From positions 1-23,442 of the forward strand of contig CALMOI010000323.1 in the NCBI GenBank assembly GCA_937871735.1: a stretch of DNA of 23,442 nucleotides. Direction: 5' to 3'. The notes beneath the pieces are model-generated. The model was not told where the DNA came from. It worked only from the letters and a program-made list of their open reading frames with translations, and did not search any database. Below are positions 13,765 to 22,413 of the stretch, one piece after another; the first letter of the stretch is position 1; each line of letters begins with the position of its first letter. The stretch comes from an uncultured Comamonadaceae bacterium. GTDB lineage: Bacteria; Pseudomonadota; Gammaproteobacteria; Burkholderiales; Burkholderiaceae_C. A program made the position numbers and the translations under genes.

Positions 13765-15156
13765 TCACCCCACCAACGGCAAGTTCACCGCCACGACCAC
13801 GCCGGGGCCGTTTTGCGGGTCGGTGATGTGGATCTCGCCGCCGTGGCCCAGCACGATTTCTCTCACGATAGACAGGCCCAGGCCGCTGCCGCTGTGGTCG
13901 GTGCTGTCCAAGCGAAAGAAGCGGTGGAACACCGCCTCGCGCTGCGCTACAGGAATGCCCACGCCGGTGTCGCTGACGTACAGCCGAGCGTGGGGCGCTG
14001 CGCCGCCCGCCTGATCGACGCGCACCGTGACCAACCCGCCGCTGGGGGTGTAGCGCAGGGCGTTGTCGATCAGGTTGGTCAGCATTTCGCGCAGCAGCAC
14101 CGGGTTGCCCGCCACGGTGACGGGCTGCTCGGTGCCTTCCAGCCCCAAGTCGATGGACTTGCGCGCCGCCAAAGGCAGCAGCTCAATCACGGTGTCGCGG
14201 GCCAAGGCGGCCAGATCAACGGGCTGGCGCGTCAGCATCAGGCCGTTGATGGGCTCGGCGCGTGACAGCGACAGCAGTTGGTTGGTGAGCCGAATGGCGC
14301 TGCCCAAGCTGCGGTGCAAGGCGGTGATGGCGGCGCGCATCTCGCCGATGTGGTCTTGGCGCAGCGCGTATTCGGCTTGGGTGTTCAGCACTGCCAACGG
14401 GGTGCGCAGTTGGTGCGCCGCATCGGTGATGAAGCGCCTGCGCGCTTGGATCATTTGGTCGATGCGGCCCATGTGGTGGTTGATGGCATCGACCAGCGGC
14501 ACCACTTCCAGCGGCACATCTGCGGCGGGTATGGGCGTGAGGTCTTCTTCAGGCCGGGCGCGGATGCTTGCGCCCAAATGCTCCACGGGCTTGACGGCCA
14601 CGGCGGTCGCAAACAGTGCCACCAAGAGCGCCACCACCACCATCGCCGCCTTGCGCCAAATCTCGCCCCAAAACAACTGCTGCACCACCTCTTGGCGGCT
14701 GTTCGTGGTTTCACCCAAGATCACCAACACCGGCTGGGGAAACTCGGCGCGGTACAGCGGCTTGAGCAGCGCGCCCCAACGCACGGGCTGCGCTTTGTAG
14801 ATGCCGTCGTAGAACACCGGCTCATTGGGCCGCAGCGCCTGCGGCAGCGGCAAGCCCTCGTAGCCGGTCAGCACCTCGCTCGCGCCTTGCACGCCCACGC
14901 TGTAGAACACCCGATCCGAGCTGCCCGACTCAAACAGCTCCAGCGCCGAGTAGGGAATATCGACCACGATCTCTTGGTCGGTGGCCTGAATGCGTTCGGC
15001 AATGCCTTTGATGGAGGCCGACAGCGAGCGGTCATACGCTTGGTTGGCGGCGCGCAGCGCGTCGCCGTAGCTGTACCACGCATCGACCAGCAGCAGCGCC
15101 GACAGCACGCCCACCAGCCAAATCGCCAACTGACGGCGCAGGCTGCGCTGCGTCAT
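13765..15156 (-). CDS. TctE-type sensor histidine kinase
   Basis: The 463-residue inner-membrane kinase has transmembrane segments at about 11-27 and 170-188 with a periplasmic sensor domain of about 140 residues between them, of the type at the N-terminus of TctE kinases. The H-box FITDAAHQLRTPLAVL puts the phosphorylated His at 248. The N-box LTNLIDNALRYTP (359-371), DTGVGIP (396-402) and GSGLGLSIV (423-431) complete the ATP-binding domain, so all catalytic parts are present. Its ATG overlaps the TGA of the response regulator gene as ATGA, showing coupled translation. TctE senses tricarboxylates in Salmonella. Here the sensor domain probably detects the substrate of the divergent porin and ABC importer. 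The symbol tctE is withheld because the ligand is unknown. Confidence 0.92.
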   Translation of the reverse strand: MTQRSLRRQLAIWLVGVLSALLLVDAWYSYGDALRAANQAYDRSLSASIKGIAERIQATDQEIVVDIPYSALELFESGSSDRVFYSVGVQGASEVLTGYEGLPLPQALRPNEPVFYDGIYKAQPVRWGALLKPLYRAEFPQPVLVILGETTNSRQEVVQQLFWGEIWRKAAMVVVALLVALFATAVAVKPVEHLGASIRARPEEDLTPIPAADVPLEVVPLVDAINHHMGRIDQMIQARRRFITDAAHQLRTPLAVLNTQAEYALRQDHIGEMRAAITALHRSLGSAIRLTNQLLSLSRAEPINGLMLTRQPVDLAALARDTVIELLPLAARKSIDLGLEGTEQPVTVAGNPVLLREMLTNLIDNALRYTPSGGLVTVRVDQAGGAAPHARLYVSDTGVGIPVAQREAVFHRFFRLDSTDHSGSGLGLSIVREIVLGHGGEIHITDPQNGPGVVVAVNLPLVG

Positions 15157-15833
15157 GCAGCGGCTCCGTCAGCCTCAGCGGCGATCACATAGCCCAGACC
15201 GCGCACGGTGGTGACGCGCACGCCGCTGCCTTCGAGCTTTTTGCGCAGGCGCGAGACGTAGATCTCGATGGCCTCAGGGCGCACGTCTTGTTCAAGACTG
15301 AACATCTTTTCAAACAAGGCATCACGCGACATGGGGCGGTTGATGCGCGCCAGCAAGCCTTCCAGCACCGCCAGCTCGCGGGGCGTGAGCGCCAGCGCCG
15401 CGCCGCGCACGGTGGTCAAACGGCTGACGGTGTCGAACACCAAATCGCCCAGTTGGATTTGCGGCACCTGCCCGACCGAGCGGCGCAGCAAGGCTTTGAG
15501 GCGCGCTTCCAACTCGCCCAGCTCAAAGGGTTTGGGCAGGTAATCATCCGCGCCCAAGTTCAGGCCCAGGATGCGCTCGTCTACCGAACTGCGGGCGGTG
15601 AAGATCAGCACCGGCACCCGCGAGCCTCGGGCGCGCAGGCTGCGCAGCACCTCCAGCCCATCCTTGCCGGGCAGCGACAGGTCAAGCAGCACGCCGTCGT
15701 AGTGGTTGGTGAGCAGGTAGTGCTCGGCGTGGTCGCCCCGGTCGGCGGTGTCGATGACGTAGCCAGACTGGCGCAGCGAACGCGCCACCCACTCGCGCAG
15801 CTCGGGATGGTCTTCGACCAGCAAAATTTTCAT
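15153..15833 (-). CDS. TctD-type OmpR/PhoB-family response regulator
   Basis: The 226-residue protein has a receiver domain at 1-115 with acidic residues Glu7 and Asp8, the phosphorylation site Asp51 (LLDLSLPGKDGLEVL), Thr79 and Lys101 (DDYLPKPFELGELEARL). A winged-helix DNA-binding domain follows at about 130-220 (LTPRELAVLEGLL, IEIYVSRLRKKLEGSG, TVRGLGYVI). The start at 15833 follows AGGAGA closely, a strong ribosome binding site; the longer frame to 16175 is antisense to the porin gene and is not used. It is the first gene of the regulator-sensor operon and diverges from the porin gene across 158 bases, where it probably binds. Family members switch on uptake genes when their sensor detects the substrate. 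Confidence 0.94.
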   Translation of the reverse strand: MKILLVEDHPELREWVARSLRQSGYVIDTADRGDHAEHYLLTNHYDGVLLDLSLPGKDGLEVLRSLRARGSRVPVLIFTARSSVDERILGLNLGADDYLPKPFELGELEARLKALLRRSVGQVPQIQLGDLVFDTVSRLTTVRGAALALTPRELAVLEGLLARINRPMSRDALFEKMFSLEQDVRPEAIEIYVSRLRKKLEGSGVRVTTVRGLGYVIAAEADGAAA

Positions 15834-15991
15834 GATGTCTCCTCGTGCGCCTCGGCGTTGGGGGCGGCTGCGGGGCATTGTCCGCATCCGGGCACTGAAG
15901 GCAAATCGAAAGGCACTTTCTCTGTAATGCACCTTCCGCAGGGTCAGGAATGGCTTGGCCTTGCGGAACCCACCATAACGGAGACAGACAT
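15834..15991. promoter_or_regulatory. Divergent control region between regulator and porin genes
   Basis: This 158-base gap must carry promoters in both directions. TTCCGCA at 15934-15940 and TGCGGAA at 15962-15968 form an inverted repeat with 21 bases between them, close to the porin start; it could be a regulator site or a leader structure. GGAG at 15980-15983 is the ribosome binding site of the porin gene at 15992. No clear sigma-70 pair was identified. Confidence 0.4.
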
Positions 15992-17365
15992 ATGCCCAAA
16001 ACCACTCTGCACCTGGCCCTGGCGGCCTGCTTTGGCGGCTTGCTGCTGGCGTCGGCCAGCGCCCCCGCCGCCACCTTGGACGACTTGCGCGCCGAGATCG
16101 CCTCGCAAAGAGAGCGCCTCGAAAAACTGGAAGAGATCCTGAAAGCCACCGCAGCCACCGCCACGGCGGCCACACAAAAAGCCGAGGCCGCCGCCCAAGC
16201 CGCCAAGACCGCCAGCAGCCAAGCAGCAGGCATTCCGCAAGGTTTCAGCATCTACGGCATTGCCGATGCGGGCGTGGAGTTTGGCGACTACGGCCAGGGC
16301 AACAAGACCCGGGTGCAAAGCGGCCTGGGCTCGGCCAGCCGCCTGGGCTTTAAGGGGCGGCGCGAGTTTGACGAAGACTTGTCGGCCTACTTCCAGCTGG
16401 AGGCGGGCGTGTCGGTGGACAACGGGCAAAACACCGGCCACTCCAGCAACGTCAGCAACCCCAGCCAAGGCACGGCGGCATCGGCATCGGTCAACACCAC
16501 CGGGGTGGCGATCTTCTCGCGCAACACCTTTGTCGGCGTCAGCAGCAAGCGCTGGGGCGATGTGCGTGCCGGGCGCGACTATGCGCCGATCTACACCATC
16601 ACCAGCGCGTCTGACCCCTTCACCATCGGCGGAGCGACGGCGTTCCGCCTGTGGTCGTCGGCAGCGGCCAGCCGCTTTGACAACGGGGTGTTCTACACCT
16701 CGCCCAAGTGGAGCAATTGGCAAGCCAGCGTGGCCTACAGCGCGGGCATGGAAAACAACAGCCGCAGCGACGTGGGCGTGACCGGCGGCTCAGGCGGCAC
16801 CAACAGCAACACCGGCCCCGAGGGCGAGGGCAAGGGCCAAAGCGCCAGCCTGACCTACAGCGACGGGCCGCTGTTCGTCGGTGCGGGTTACCTGTCGTAC
16901 CTGAAGATGGGCACCGTCACCGCTCCGGCCACCGAGAACGCGCGCCGCACCGCCTGGAACTTGGCCGCCACCTACGACTTCAAGGTCGCCAAGGTCTACG
17001 GCCAGTACCTGCACGGCAAAGACAGCCAAGCCGGTGCGGCCAGCAACCCCTCGCTGGATCGCAATATCTGGTGGCTGGGTGTGGCCGCGCCCGTGGCCCC
17101 CAAGCACACCGTGCGTGCCGTCTACGGCCACTTGGACGACCGCTTGAGCACTGACCGCGACTCCAGCCACATCGGTCTGGGCTACGAGTACGCCATGGAC
17201 AAGCAAACCGATCTCTACGCCTACTACGCCCGCGTCAGCAACCAAAACGGCGGTACCAACTCGCTGTGCGCGGGCGGCTCGTGCCAAGGCTACGACAAGG
17301 ATTCGGGCCTGCCCGCCAACTACACGCCCAAGTCGCTGATGCTGGGCGCGCGCTACCGCTTCTGA
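15992..17365 (+). CDS. Outer-membrane porin, OmpC-like (Gram-negative porin family)
   Basis: The 457-residue protein has a signal peptide (residues 1 to about 26, ending APA) and then a beta-barrel of the Burkholderiales porin type: FSIYGIADAGVEFGDYG, SRLGFKGRREFDEDLSAYFQ, NTFVGVSSKRWGDVRAGR, and the C-terminal strand LMLGARYRF ending in Phe as required for barrel assembly. Between signal and barrel, residues about 28-78 form an Ala-rich, heptad-like helical segment (LDDLRAEIASQRERLEKLEE and on) not usual in this family, perhaps a trimeric coiled coil reaching into the periplasm. The start at 15992 has GGAG 8 bases ahead; the longer frame from 15950 is rejected. It is divergent from the two-component genes and is followed 114 bases later by an ABC importer, so it probably lets the importer's substrate cross the outer membrane. 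Confidence 0.92.
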   Translation: MPKTTLHLALAACFGGLLLASASAPAATLDDLRAEIASQRERLEKLEEILKATAATATAATQKAEAAAQAAKTASSQAAGIPQGFSIYGIADAGVEFGDYGQGNKTRVQSGLGSASRLGFKGRREFDEDLSAYFQLEAGVSVDNGQNTGHSSNVSNPSQGTAASASVNTTGVAIFSRNTFVGVSSKRWGDVRAGRDYAPIYTITSASDPFTIGGATAFRLWSSAAASRFDNGVFYTSPKWSNWQASVAYSAGMENNSRSDVGVTGGSGGTNSNTGPEGEGKGQSASLTYSDGPLFVGAGYLSYLKMGTVTAPATENARRTAWNLAATYDFKVAKVYGQYLHGKDSQAGAASNPSLDRNIWWLGVAAPVAPKHTVRAVYGHLDDRLSTDRDSSHIGLGYEYAMDKQTDLYAYYARVSNQNGGTNSLCAGGSCQGYDKDSGLPANYTPKSLMLGARYRF

Positions 17366-17369
17366 GCGA

Positions 17370-17387
17370 CCTAGGGTAAGTCCTAGG
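17370..17387. repeat. Short dyad CCTAGG-N6-CCTAGG after the porin gene
   Basis: Two CCTAGG boxes (17370-17375 and 17382-17387), each self-complementary, are separated by GTAAGT. They start five bases after the porin stop and could form a small hairpin or be a regulator site for the downstream ABC genes. Confidence 0.35.
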
Positions 17388-17389
17388 CC

Positions 17390-17423
17390 TGGCCTGTCGA
17401 AGCGAAAGGAGATCGACAGGCCA
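17390..17423. repeat. Perfect 11-base hairpin between porin and ABC genes
   Basis: TGGCCTGTCGA at 17390-17400 and TCGACAGGCCA at 17413-17423 are exact reverse complements with a 12-base purine-rich loop (AGCGAAAGGAGA). No T-run follows on either strand, so it is not a classical terminator. It may protect the 3' end of the porin message or lower read-through into the importer genes. Confidence 0.6.
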
Positions 17424-17479
17424 AACGCCGAGCATCAAGCCTACCGATTCCTCACTGAGCACAACAAGGAGACCTCATC

Positions 17480-18574
17480 ATGCAACTGCAACGCCGTCAC
17501 TTCCAACGCAGCTTGGCTGCCGCCGCCCTCATCAGCAGCTTGGGCTGGCTCAGCCCGGCGCAAGCCCAGTCCACGGGCGAGCTGGCTGCCGCTGCCCAAA
17601 AAGAAGGCAAGCTGGTGATTTATGGCGTGACCGACAACGAGCAGGCCAATCACCTGATCCGCGAGTTCCGCGTGCTCTACCCGGCCATCAATGTCGAGTA
17701 CAGCAACATGAGCACCACCGAGCTGTACAACCGCTTCATCTCGGAAAGCGCGGCGGGCAGTTCGGCGGACGTGACCTGGTCGTCGTCGATGGACTTGCAG
17801 ATCAAGCTGGTGAACGACGGCTACGCCCAGCCGCACAAATCGGCTGAAACCGCCAAGCTGCCCGACTGGGCCAACTGGAAGAACGAGGCTTTCGGCACCA
17901 CCTACGAACCCATCGGCTTTGTCTACAACAAGCGCCTGATCCCCGCCGCTGATGTGCCGCAAAGCCACGCCGACTTCATCAAGCTGCTGAACACGCAAAC
18001 TGAAAAGTACAAAGGCAAAGTCACCACCTACGACCCAGAAAAGTCCGGTGTCGGCTTCATGCTGGTGACGCAAGACAAGCAAGTCAACGCCGCCGGTTTT
18101 GCTGAGTTGCAAAAGGCTTTTGGTGCCGTGCAAGTCAGGGTGCAAGCCTCCACCGGCACGATGATGGAGCGCATCGCCTCGGGCGAGAACCTGATCGGCT
18201 ACAACCTGAACGCCGCCTACGCACTGACCCGCGCCAAGAAAGACCCGTCGATTGGCATCGTGCTGCCCAAGGACTACACGCTGGTCATCAGCCGGGTGAT
18301 GTTCATTGCCAAGAACGCCAAAAACCCCAACGCTGCCAAGCTGTGGCTGGACTTTGTGCTGTCCAAGAAGGGGCAAGAGATCATCGCCAACAAGGCTGAT
18401 CTGTACGCCATCCGCACCGACGTGGAAGGCGAAACCACTGCCAGCGGCCTCAAAAAGCAACTGGGCGACGCGCTGCGCCCCGTGGCGATCAACACCGGCT
18501 TGCTGACCTACTTGGATCAAGCCAAGCGGTTGGACTTTTTGAAGCAGTGGAACAGCACGGTCAAGGTCAAGTAA
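17480..18574 (+). CDS. ABC importer periplasmic binding protein, AfuA/FbpA-like family
   Basis: The 364-residue protein has a signal peptide with twin arginines (QLQRRHFQRSL) and a likely cut after AQA at 29. The mature part is a family 1 extracellular binding protein: EGKLVIYGVTDNEQANHL, then DVTWSSSMDLQIKL, YEPIGFVYNKRLIP, and LWLDFVLSKKGQEIIA. These are marks of the AfuA/FbpA/FutA group, which bind ferric iron, sugar phosphates or other anions. No adjacent Tyr-Tyr pair of the type used for iron in FbpA is visible, which argues against iron. AAGGAG lies 9 bases before the ATG. It is the first gene of a binding protein-permease-ATPase operon. Control by the neighbouring TctDE-like pair is inferred from position. 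Confidence 0.9.
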   Translation: MQLQRRHFQRSLAAAALISSLGWLSPAQAQSTGELAAAAQKEGKLVIYGVTDNEQANHLIREFRVLYPAINVEYSNMSTTELYNRFISESAAGSSADVTWSSSMDLQIKLVNDGYAQPHKSAETAKLPDWANWKNEAFGTTYEPIGFVYNKRLIPAADVPQSHADFIKLLNTQTEKYKGKVTTYDPEKSGVGFMLVTQDKQVNAAGFAELQKAFGAVQVRVQASTGTMMERIASGENLIGYNLNAAYALTRAKKDPSIGIVLPKDYTLVISRVMFIAKNAKNPNAAKLWLDFVLSKKGQEIIANKADLYAIRTDVEGETTASGLKKQLGDALRPVAINTGLLTYLDQAKRLDFLKQWNSTVKVK

Positions 18575-18602
18575 GCCGCCCCAACTCCCCGAGGATCACC
18601 TC

Positions 18603-20273
18603 ATGTTGCAAACATTGCCCAGACGGGCCGTGGTGGGCTTGCTCGCCCTGGCCGTCTTCTTTCCCATCGGCTTGGTGCTGTACCAAAGCATCTTGTCCAG
18701 CCCGTTTTTCATGCCCAATGCTCGGCTGAGCTTGGAGTCTTACGCCTTCATTTTTGAAGATCCTGACTTTGGTCTGGCCTTCAAGAACACGCTGGCCATT
18801 GCCGTGGGCATGGGGCTGATCGCCATCCCGCTGGGGGCCGTGCTGGCCTTCATCATGGTGCGCACCGACTTGCCGGGCCGCCGTTGGTTGGAGACACCGA
18901 TCCTGATCCCGATCTTTGTCTCGCCCGTGGTGCTGGCTTTTGGCTATGTGGTGTCGCTGGGGCCGGTCGGGTTCTTCTCGGTCTGGTTTCAAGAGATGTT
19001 TGGCAGCGTGCCGTGGAACATCTACTCGCTGGGCTCCATCATCGTCATCGCTGGGCTGAGCCATGTGCCGCACGTCTACCTGTACTCGTCGTCGGCGCTG
19101 CGCAACTTGGGTTCGGACGTAGAGGAAGCTGCACGCCTGTCTGGTGCCAGCCCGTTTCGGGTGGCGCGTGATGTGTCGATCCCGATGATCTCGCCTGCGC
19201 TGCTGTATGTGGGCGTGCTGGTGTTCTTCTTGGGCTTTGAGATCTTCGGCTTGCCCTTGGTCTTGGGCGACCCTGAGGGCCACTTGGTGCTGACCACGTA
19301 CCTCTACAAGCTGACCAACAAGCTGGGCACGCCGTCGTACCACCTGATGGCGGCGGTGGCCACTTGCATCATCGCCGTGACATTCCCGCTGGTGCTGCTG
19401 CAACGCGCTTTGCTCAAGTCGGCGCAGCGTTTTGTGTCGATGAAGGGCAAGTCCGCCCGCCAACGCCCGCTGGCCTTGGGGCCGTGGAAGTGGGTGGCGT
19501 TTGCGCTGATCCTGAGCTGGCTGTTTGTGACCGTGGTGGTGCCGGTGTCGGGGATTGCGCTGCGCTCGGTGGTCAGCAGTTGGGGCCAAGGCATCAACTT
19601 GATGGAGGTGCTGACGCTCGATCACTTCCGCGCTGTGCTGGCTGAGCAGACCATGATCCGCTCCATCATCAACTCGATCTTGATTGGCACCTTGGGCGGC
19701 GCGCTGGCCGTGGGCTGCTACTTGGCCGTGGGCTTGACCACGCACCGCCAAAACGACGGTTGGTCGCGCTTTGTGGATTACATCGTGCTCACCCCACGCG
19801 CCGTGCCGGGGCTGATGGCCGGTCTGGCGGTGTTTTGGGTGTTCTTGTTCGTGCCGTTTTTGGCACCGCTGCGCTCCACGCTGTTCTCGGTCTGGTTCGC
19901 TTATGCGGTGGTTTGGCTGGCTTACGGCATGCGTTTGATTCAAAGCGCGCTGATGCAAGTGGGCCCTGAGCTGGAAGAAGCGGGCCGCTTGGTCGGTGCC
20001 TCACGCGCTCGGGTGTCGCTGGACATCACCGTGCCGCTGATCCGCAATGGCTTGCTGGGCGCGTGGCTGCTGGTGTTCATGATTTTTGAGCGCGAGTACT
20101 CGACAGGTGTTTACCTGCTGTCTCCTGGCACCGAAGTGATTGGTGCGCAAATCGTTTCCTTGTGGGCCTCTGGCGCGGTCGATGTGGTCGCCGCCCTGTC
20201 CTTGATCAATATGGCACTGGTTGGCTTGGGTCTGGCCATCGCCCTGCGTTTCGGAGTAAAGCTTCATGACTGA
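18603..20273 (+). CDS. ABC importer permease, two fused permease domains
   Basis: This 556-residue inner-membrane protein contains two binding-protein-dependent permease modules in one chain, the layout of FbpB/AfuB-type permeases. Each module has its EAA loop for contact with the ATPase: VEEAARLSGASPFRVARD at about 173-190 and ELEEAGRLVGASRARVSLD near 458-476. Around 12 hydrophobic segments are visible, with a charged linker between modules at about 275-297. AGGA precedes the ATG, and the gene starts 28 bases after the binding protein gene. Its last 8 bases overlap the ATPase start (the ATG lies inside CATGACTGA). It works with the binding protein at 17480 and the ATPase at 20266. Confidence 0.94.
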   Translation: MLQTLPRRAVVGLLALAVFFPIGLVLYQSILSSPFFMPNARLSLESYAFIFEDPDFGLAFKNTLAIAVGMGLIAIPLGAVLAFIMVRTDLPGRRWLETPILIPIFVSPVVLAFGYVVSLGPVGFFSVWFQEMFGSVPWNIYSLGSIIVIAGLSHVPHVYLYSSSALRNLGSDVEEAARLSGASPFRVARDVSIPMISPALLYVGVLVFFLGFEIFGLPLVLGDPEGHLVLTTYLYKLTNKLGTPSYHLMAAVATCIIAVTFPLVLLQRALLKSAQRFVSMKGKSARQRPLALGPWKWVAFALILSWLFVTVVVPVSGIALRSVVSSWGQGINLMEVLTLDHFRAVLAEQTMIRSIINSILIGTLGGALAVGCYLAVGLTTHRQNDGWSRFVDYIVLTPRAVPGLMAGLAVFWVFLFVPFLAPLRSTLFSVWFAYAVVWLAYGMRLIQSALMQVGPELEEAGRLVGASRARVSLDITVPLIRNGLLGAWLLVFMIFEREYSTGVYLLSPGTEVIGAQIVSLWASGAVDVVAALSLINMALVGLGLAIALRFGVKLHD

Positions 20274-21333
20274 TAAAACCATCCTCTCCGTTGACAAACT
20301 CGCCCTGTCCTACGGCACCAATCCCATTCTCAAAGGCGTGTCGATGCACCTGCGCCGGGGTGAAGTGGTGTCGCTGCTCGGCCCCTCGGGCAGCGGTAAA
20401 ACCACCTTGCTGCGCGCCGTGGCCGGGCTGGAACAGCCGCACACCGGCAGCGTGACGATTGCAGGCCGCGCCATCTACGACGCCGCCGCGCACATCGACA
20501 TTCCCGCAGAAAAGCGCGACTTGGGCTTGGTGTTCCAGTCCTATGCGCTGTGGCCGCACAAAACCGTGTTCGACAACGTGGCCTACCCGCTGAAGCTGCG
20601 CAAAGTGGCCGTCAACGAGATCGCCTTGCGTGTGCAAAGCGCGCTCAAAAACTTGGGACTGGGCCATTTGGCCGACCGTTACCCGCACCAACTCTCGGGC
20701 GGGCAACAGCAGCGGGTGTCGATTGCGCGGGCGCTGGTCTACAACCCGCCGGTGATCTTGCTGGACGAGCCGCTGTCCAACCTCGACGCCAAGATGCGCG
20801 AAGAAGCCCGCGCTTGGCTGCGCAACCTGATTGTGGAAATGCAGCTGTCAGCGCTGGTGGTGACGCACGACCAGTCGGAGGCGATGGCCATGTCGGATCG
20901 CATCTTGCTGCTCAACGGCGGCGTGATCGAGCAGCAAGGCACCCCGCAAGAGATGTACGGCCAGCCGCAAACCTACTTTGTGGCCGACTTCATGGGCAGC
21001 AACAACATCATGACGGGCCGCATCAGCGACATCCGAGGCAGCGAAGCGCGGGTGGACTTGGACAACGGCCTGAGCCTGTGGGGCCTGCGCCGCACCAACG
21101 CCGCCATCGGCCAAGAAGCCAAAGCGGTGATCCGCGTCGAGCAAATGCGCTTGGCCGACGGCCCCGGCGAGCACCGCACGCAAATCGAACTGGCAACGTC
21201 GATGTTCTTGGGCGACCGCTTCGAGTACGTGTTCCACGCAGGCGCCGACTTGCTGCGCGCTTGGGGCAAGACCCAAGAAACCGCCGGGCCGCGTTGGCTG
21301 GAGTTCCCGCCTGAGTCGGTCTGGATTTTCTGA
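20266..21333 (+). CDS. ABC importer ATPase, FbpC/PotA-like
   Basis: This 355-residue protein powers the importer. Walker A GPSGSGKTT is at 39-47, the Q-loop Gln at 91, the ABC signature LSGGQQQR at 143-150, Walker B VILLDEP at 163-169, the D-loop SNLDA just after it, and the switch His at 201. Residues about 245-355 form the regulatory TOBE-type domain typical of the FbpC/PotA/UgpC group. All catalytic residues are present. Its ATG overlaps the permease stop by 8 bases, so production is coupled. It converges on rluE with 21 bases between stop codons. The ATPase itself does not reveal the substrate. Confidence 0.95.
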   Translation: MTDKTILSVDKLALSYGTNPILKGVSMHLRRGEVVSLLGPSGSGKTTLLRAVAGLEQPHTGSVTIAGRAIYDAAAHIDIPAEKRDLGLVFQSYALWPHKTVFDNVAYPLKLRKVAVNEIALRVQSALKNLGLGHLADRYPHQLSGGQQQRVSIARALVYNPPVILLDEPLSNLDAKMREEARAWLRNLIVEMQLSALVVTHDQSEAMAMSDRILLLNGGVIEQQGTPQEMYGQPQTYFVADFMGSNNIMTGRISDIRGSEARVDLDNGLSLWGLRRTNAAIGQEAKAVIRVEQMRLADGPGEHRTQIELATSMFLGDRFEYVFHAGADLLRAWGKTQETAGPRWLEFPPESVWIF

Positions 21334-21354
21334 CGCCGCGCCTGCGCAACCCCG

Positions 21355-21912
21355 TCAGCGCAAGGCTTCGTCCACCCACACGCCGGGGGCCAGGTCTTGC
21401 AAGCTGTAAGGCCCGATGGCCATGCGGATCAGCCGCAAAGTCGGGCAGCCCACGGCAGCGGTCATGCGGCGCACTTGGCGATTGCGCCCTTCGTTGATGA
21501 TCAGTTCCAGCCACGAAGTCGGGATGCTTTGCCGCACCCGAATCGGCGGCGTGCGGTTCCACAGCTGCGGATCTTCAGGCAGCAAGCGCGCTTGGGCGGG
21601 GCGCGTCAGCCCGTCATTGAGCTGCACGCCCTGGCGCAAGGCGTGCAGCGCCGCTTCGTCGGGCACGCCCTCGACCTGCACCCAATAAGTCTTGGGCATC
21701 TTGAAGCGCGGATCGGCAATGCGCGCTTGCAACGGGCCATCGTTGGTCAACAGCAGCAGCCCCTCGCTGTCGGCATCCAAGCGCCCGGCGGCATACACCC
21801 CCGGCAAATCGATGAACTCCTTGAGCCCACGCCAACGCCCCTCGGGCTGGAATTGACTCAGCACCCCATAGGGCTTGTTGAAACGGATCAGGCGCGAAGC
21901 AGCAGGATTCAT
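21355..21912 (-). CDS. rluE: 23S rRNA pseudouridine synthase E (RluE family)
   Basis: The 185-residue enzyme makes a pseudouridine in 23S rRNA (U2457 in E. coli). The RsuA/RluB/RluE/RluF-type signature is present: FNKPYGVLSQF (residues 11-21), the catalytic Asp46 in GRLDADSEGLLLLTNDG, KTYWVQVEGVP, and INEGRNRQVRRMTAAVGCPT with the conserved RQVRRM. There is no N-terminal S4 domain, and KPYGVLSQF follows directly, which is the RluE layout. The start at 21912 is the first Met before the domain. The same frame is open far upstream to 22932, but that part is antisense to other genes. Confidence 0.92.
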   Translation of the reverse strand: MNPAASRLIRFNKPYGVLSQFQPEGRWRGLKEFIDLPGVYAAGRLDADSEGLLLLTNDGPLQARIADPRFKMPKTYWVQVEGVPDEAALHALRQGVQLNDGLTRPAQARLLPEDPQLWNRTPPIRVRQSIPTSWLELIINEGRNRQVRRMTAAVGCPTLRLIRMAIGPYSLQDLAPGVWVDEALR

Positions 21913-21981
21913 GGCCGCCGGAGCATACGCGATGCCGAATGGGGCCTGCGCAGGCAAATCACCACGCGACAATCGCACCCC

Positions 21982-22317
21982 ATGCAACGCAAGAACATCA
22001 CAGGCGATTCTTTTTTTTGCTGGGACGGTGACACGCTGGTGGTCAACATCTTGGGCAAGCCCAGTGCCAAGCGCGACGCCATCGGCGAGTCGCAGGGCAA
22101 CCAGTTGCGCGTCAGCGTCAAGGCCGCGCCCGAAAACGGCAAGGCTACCGATTACATGGTGCGTTTTTTGGCACCGCACTTTGGCTTGCGCGTGGCCGAT
22201 ATCGAGGTCGTGTTCGGCCAAGAAAATGTGAACAAGCAACTGCGCTTCAAAGCGCCCACGCAGTTGCCCGAAGTGTTTGGCAACACCGCGCCGCCCGCGA
22301 CACGCCCATCGCGCTAA
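21982..22317 (+). CDS. DUF167 (YggU-family) protein
   Basis: The 111-residue protein matches the DUF167/YggU family of small conserved proteins of unknown role: LVVNILGKPSAKRDAIG, then LRVSVKAAPENGKATDYMV and VFGQENVNKQLRF. The core with its PENGKA motif is complete. The last 15 or so residues are a non-conserved tail. In this frame the ATG at 21982 is the first sensible start, although the frame is open further up, antisense to rluE. It is divergent from rluE with 69 bases between starts. Confidence 0.88.
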   Translation: MQRKNITGDSFFCWDGDTLVVNILGKPSAKRDAIGESQGNQLRVSVKAAPENGKATDYMVRFLAPHFGLRVADIEVVFGQENVNKQLRFKAPTQLPEVFGNTAPPATRPSR

Positions 22318-22413
22318 GGTGGTATTGCAGCGCCGCGCACTGGAACCAATCGCGCTGAGCCTCACTCCCACCAGCCCCTGTTCACCGCCGACCTTGCCGG
22401 ACTGCCCTTCACC

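Noticed and set aside
17390..17423. Perfect hairpin read as a Rho-independent terminator
   Set aside because: No run of T follows on either strand, so it is listed only as a hairpin.
17480..18574. Naming the binding protein as a ferric iron carrier (fbpA)
   Set aside because: No adjacent Tyr-Tyr pair is visible and no iron-uptake genes are nearby.
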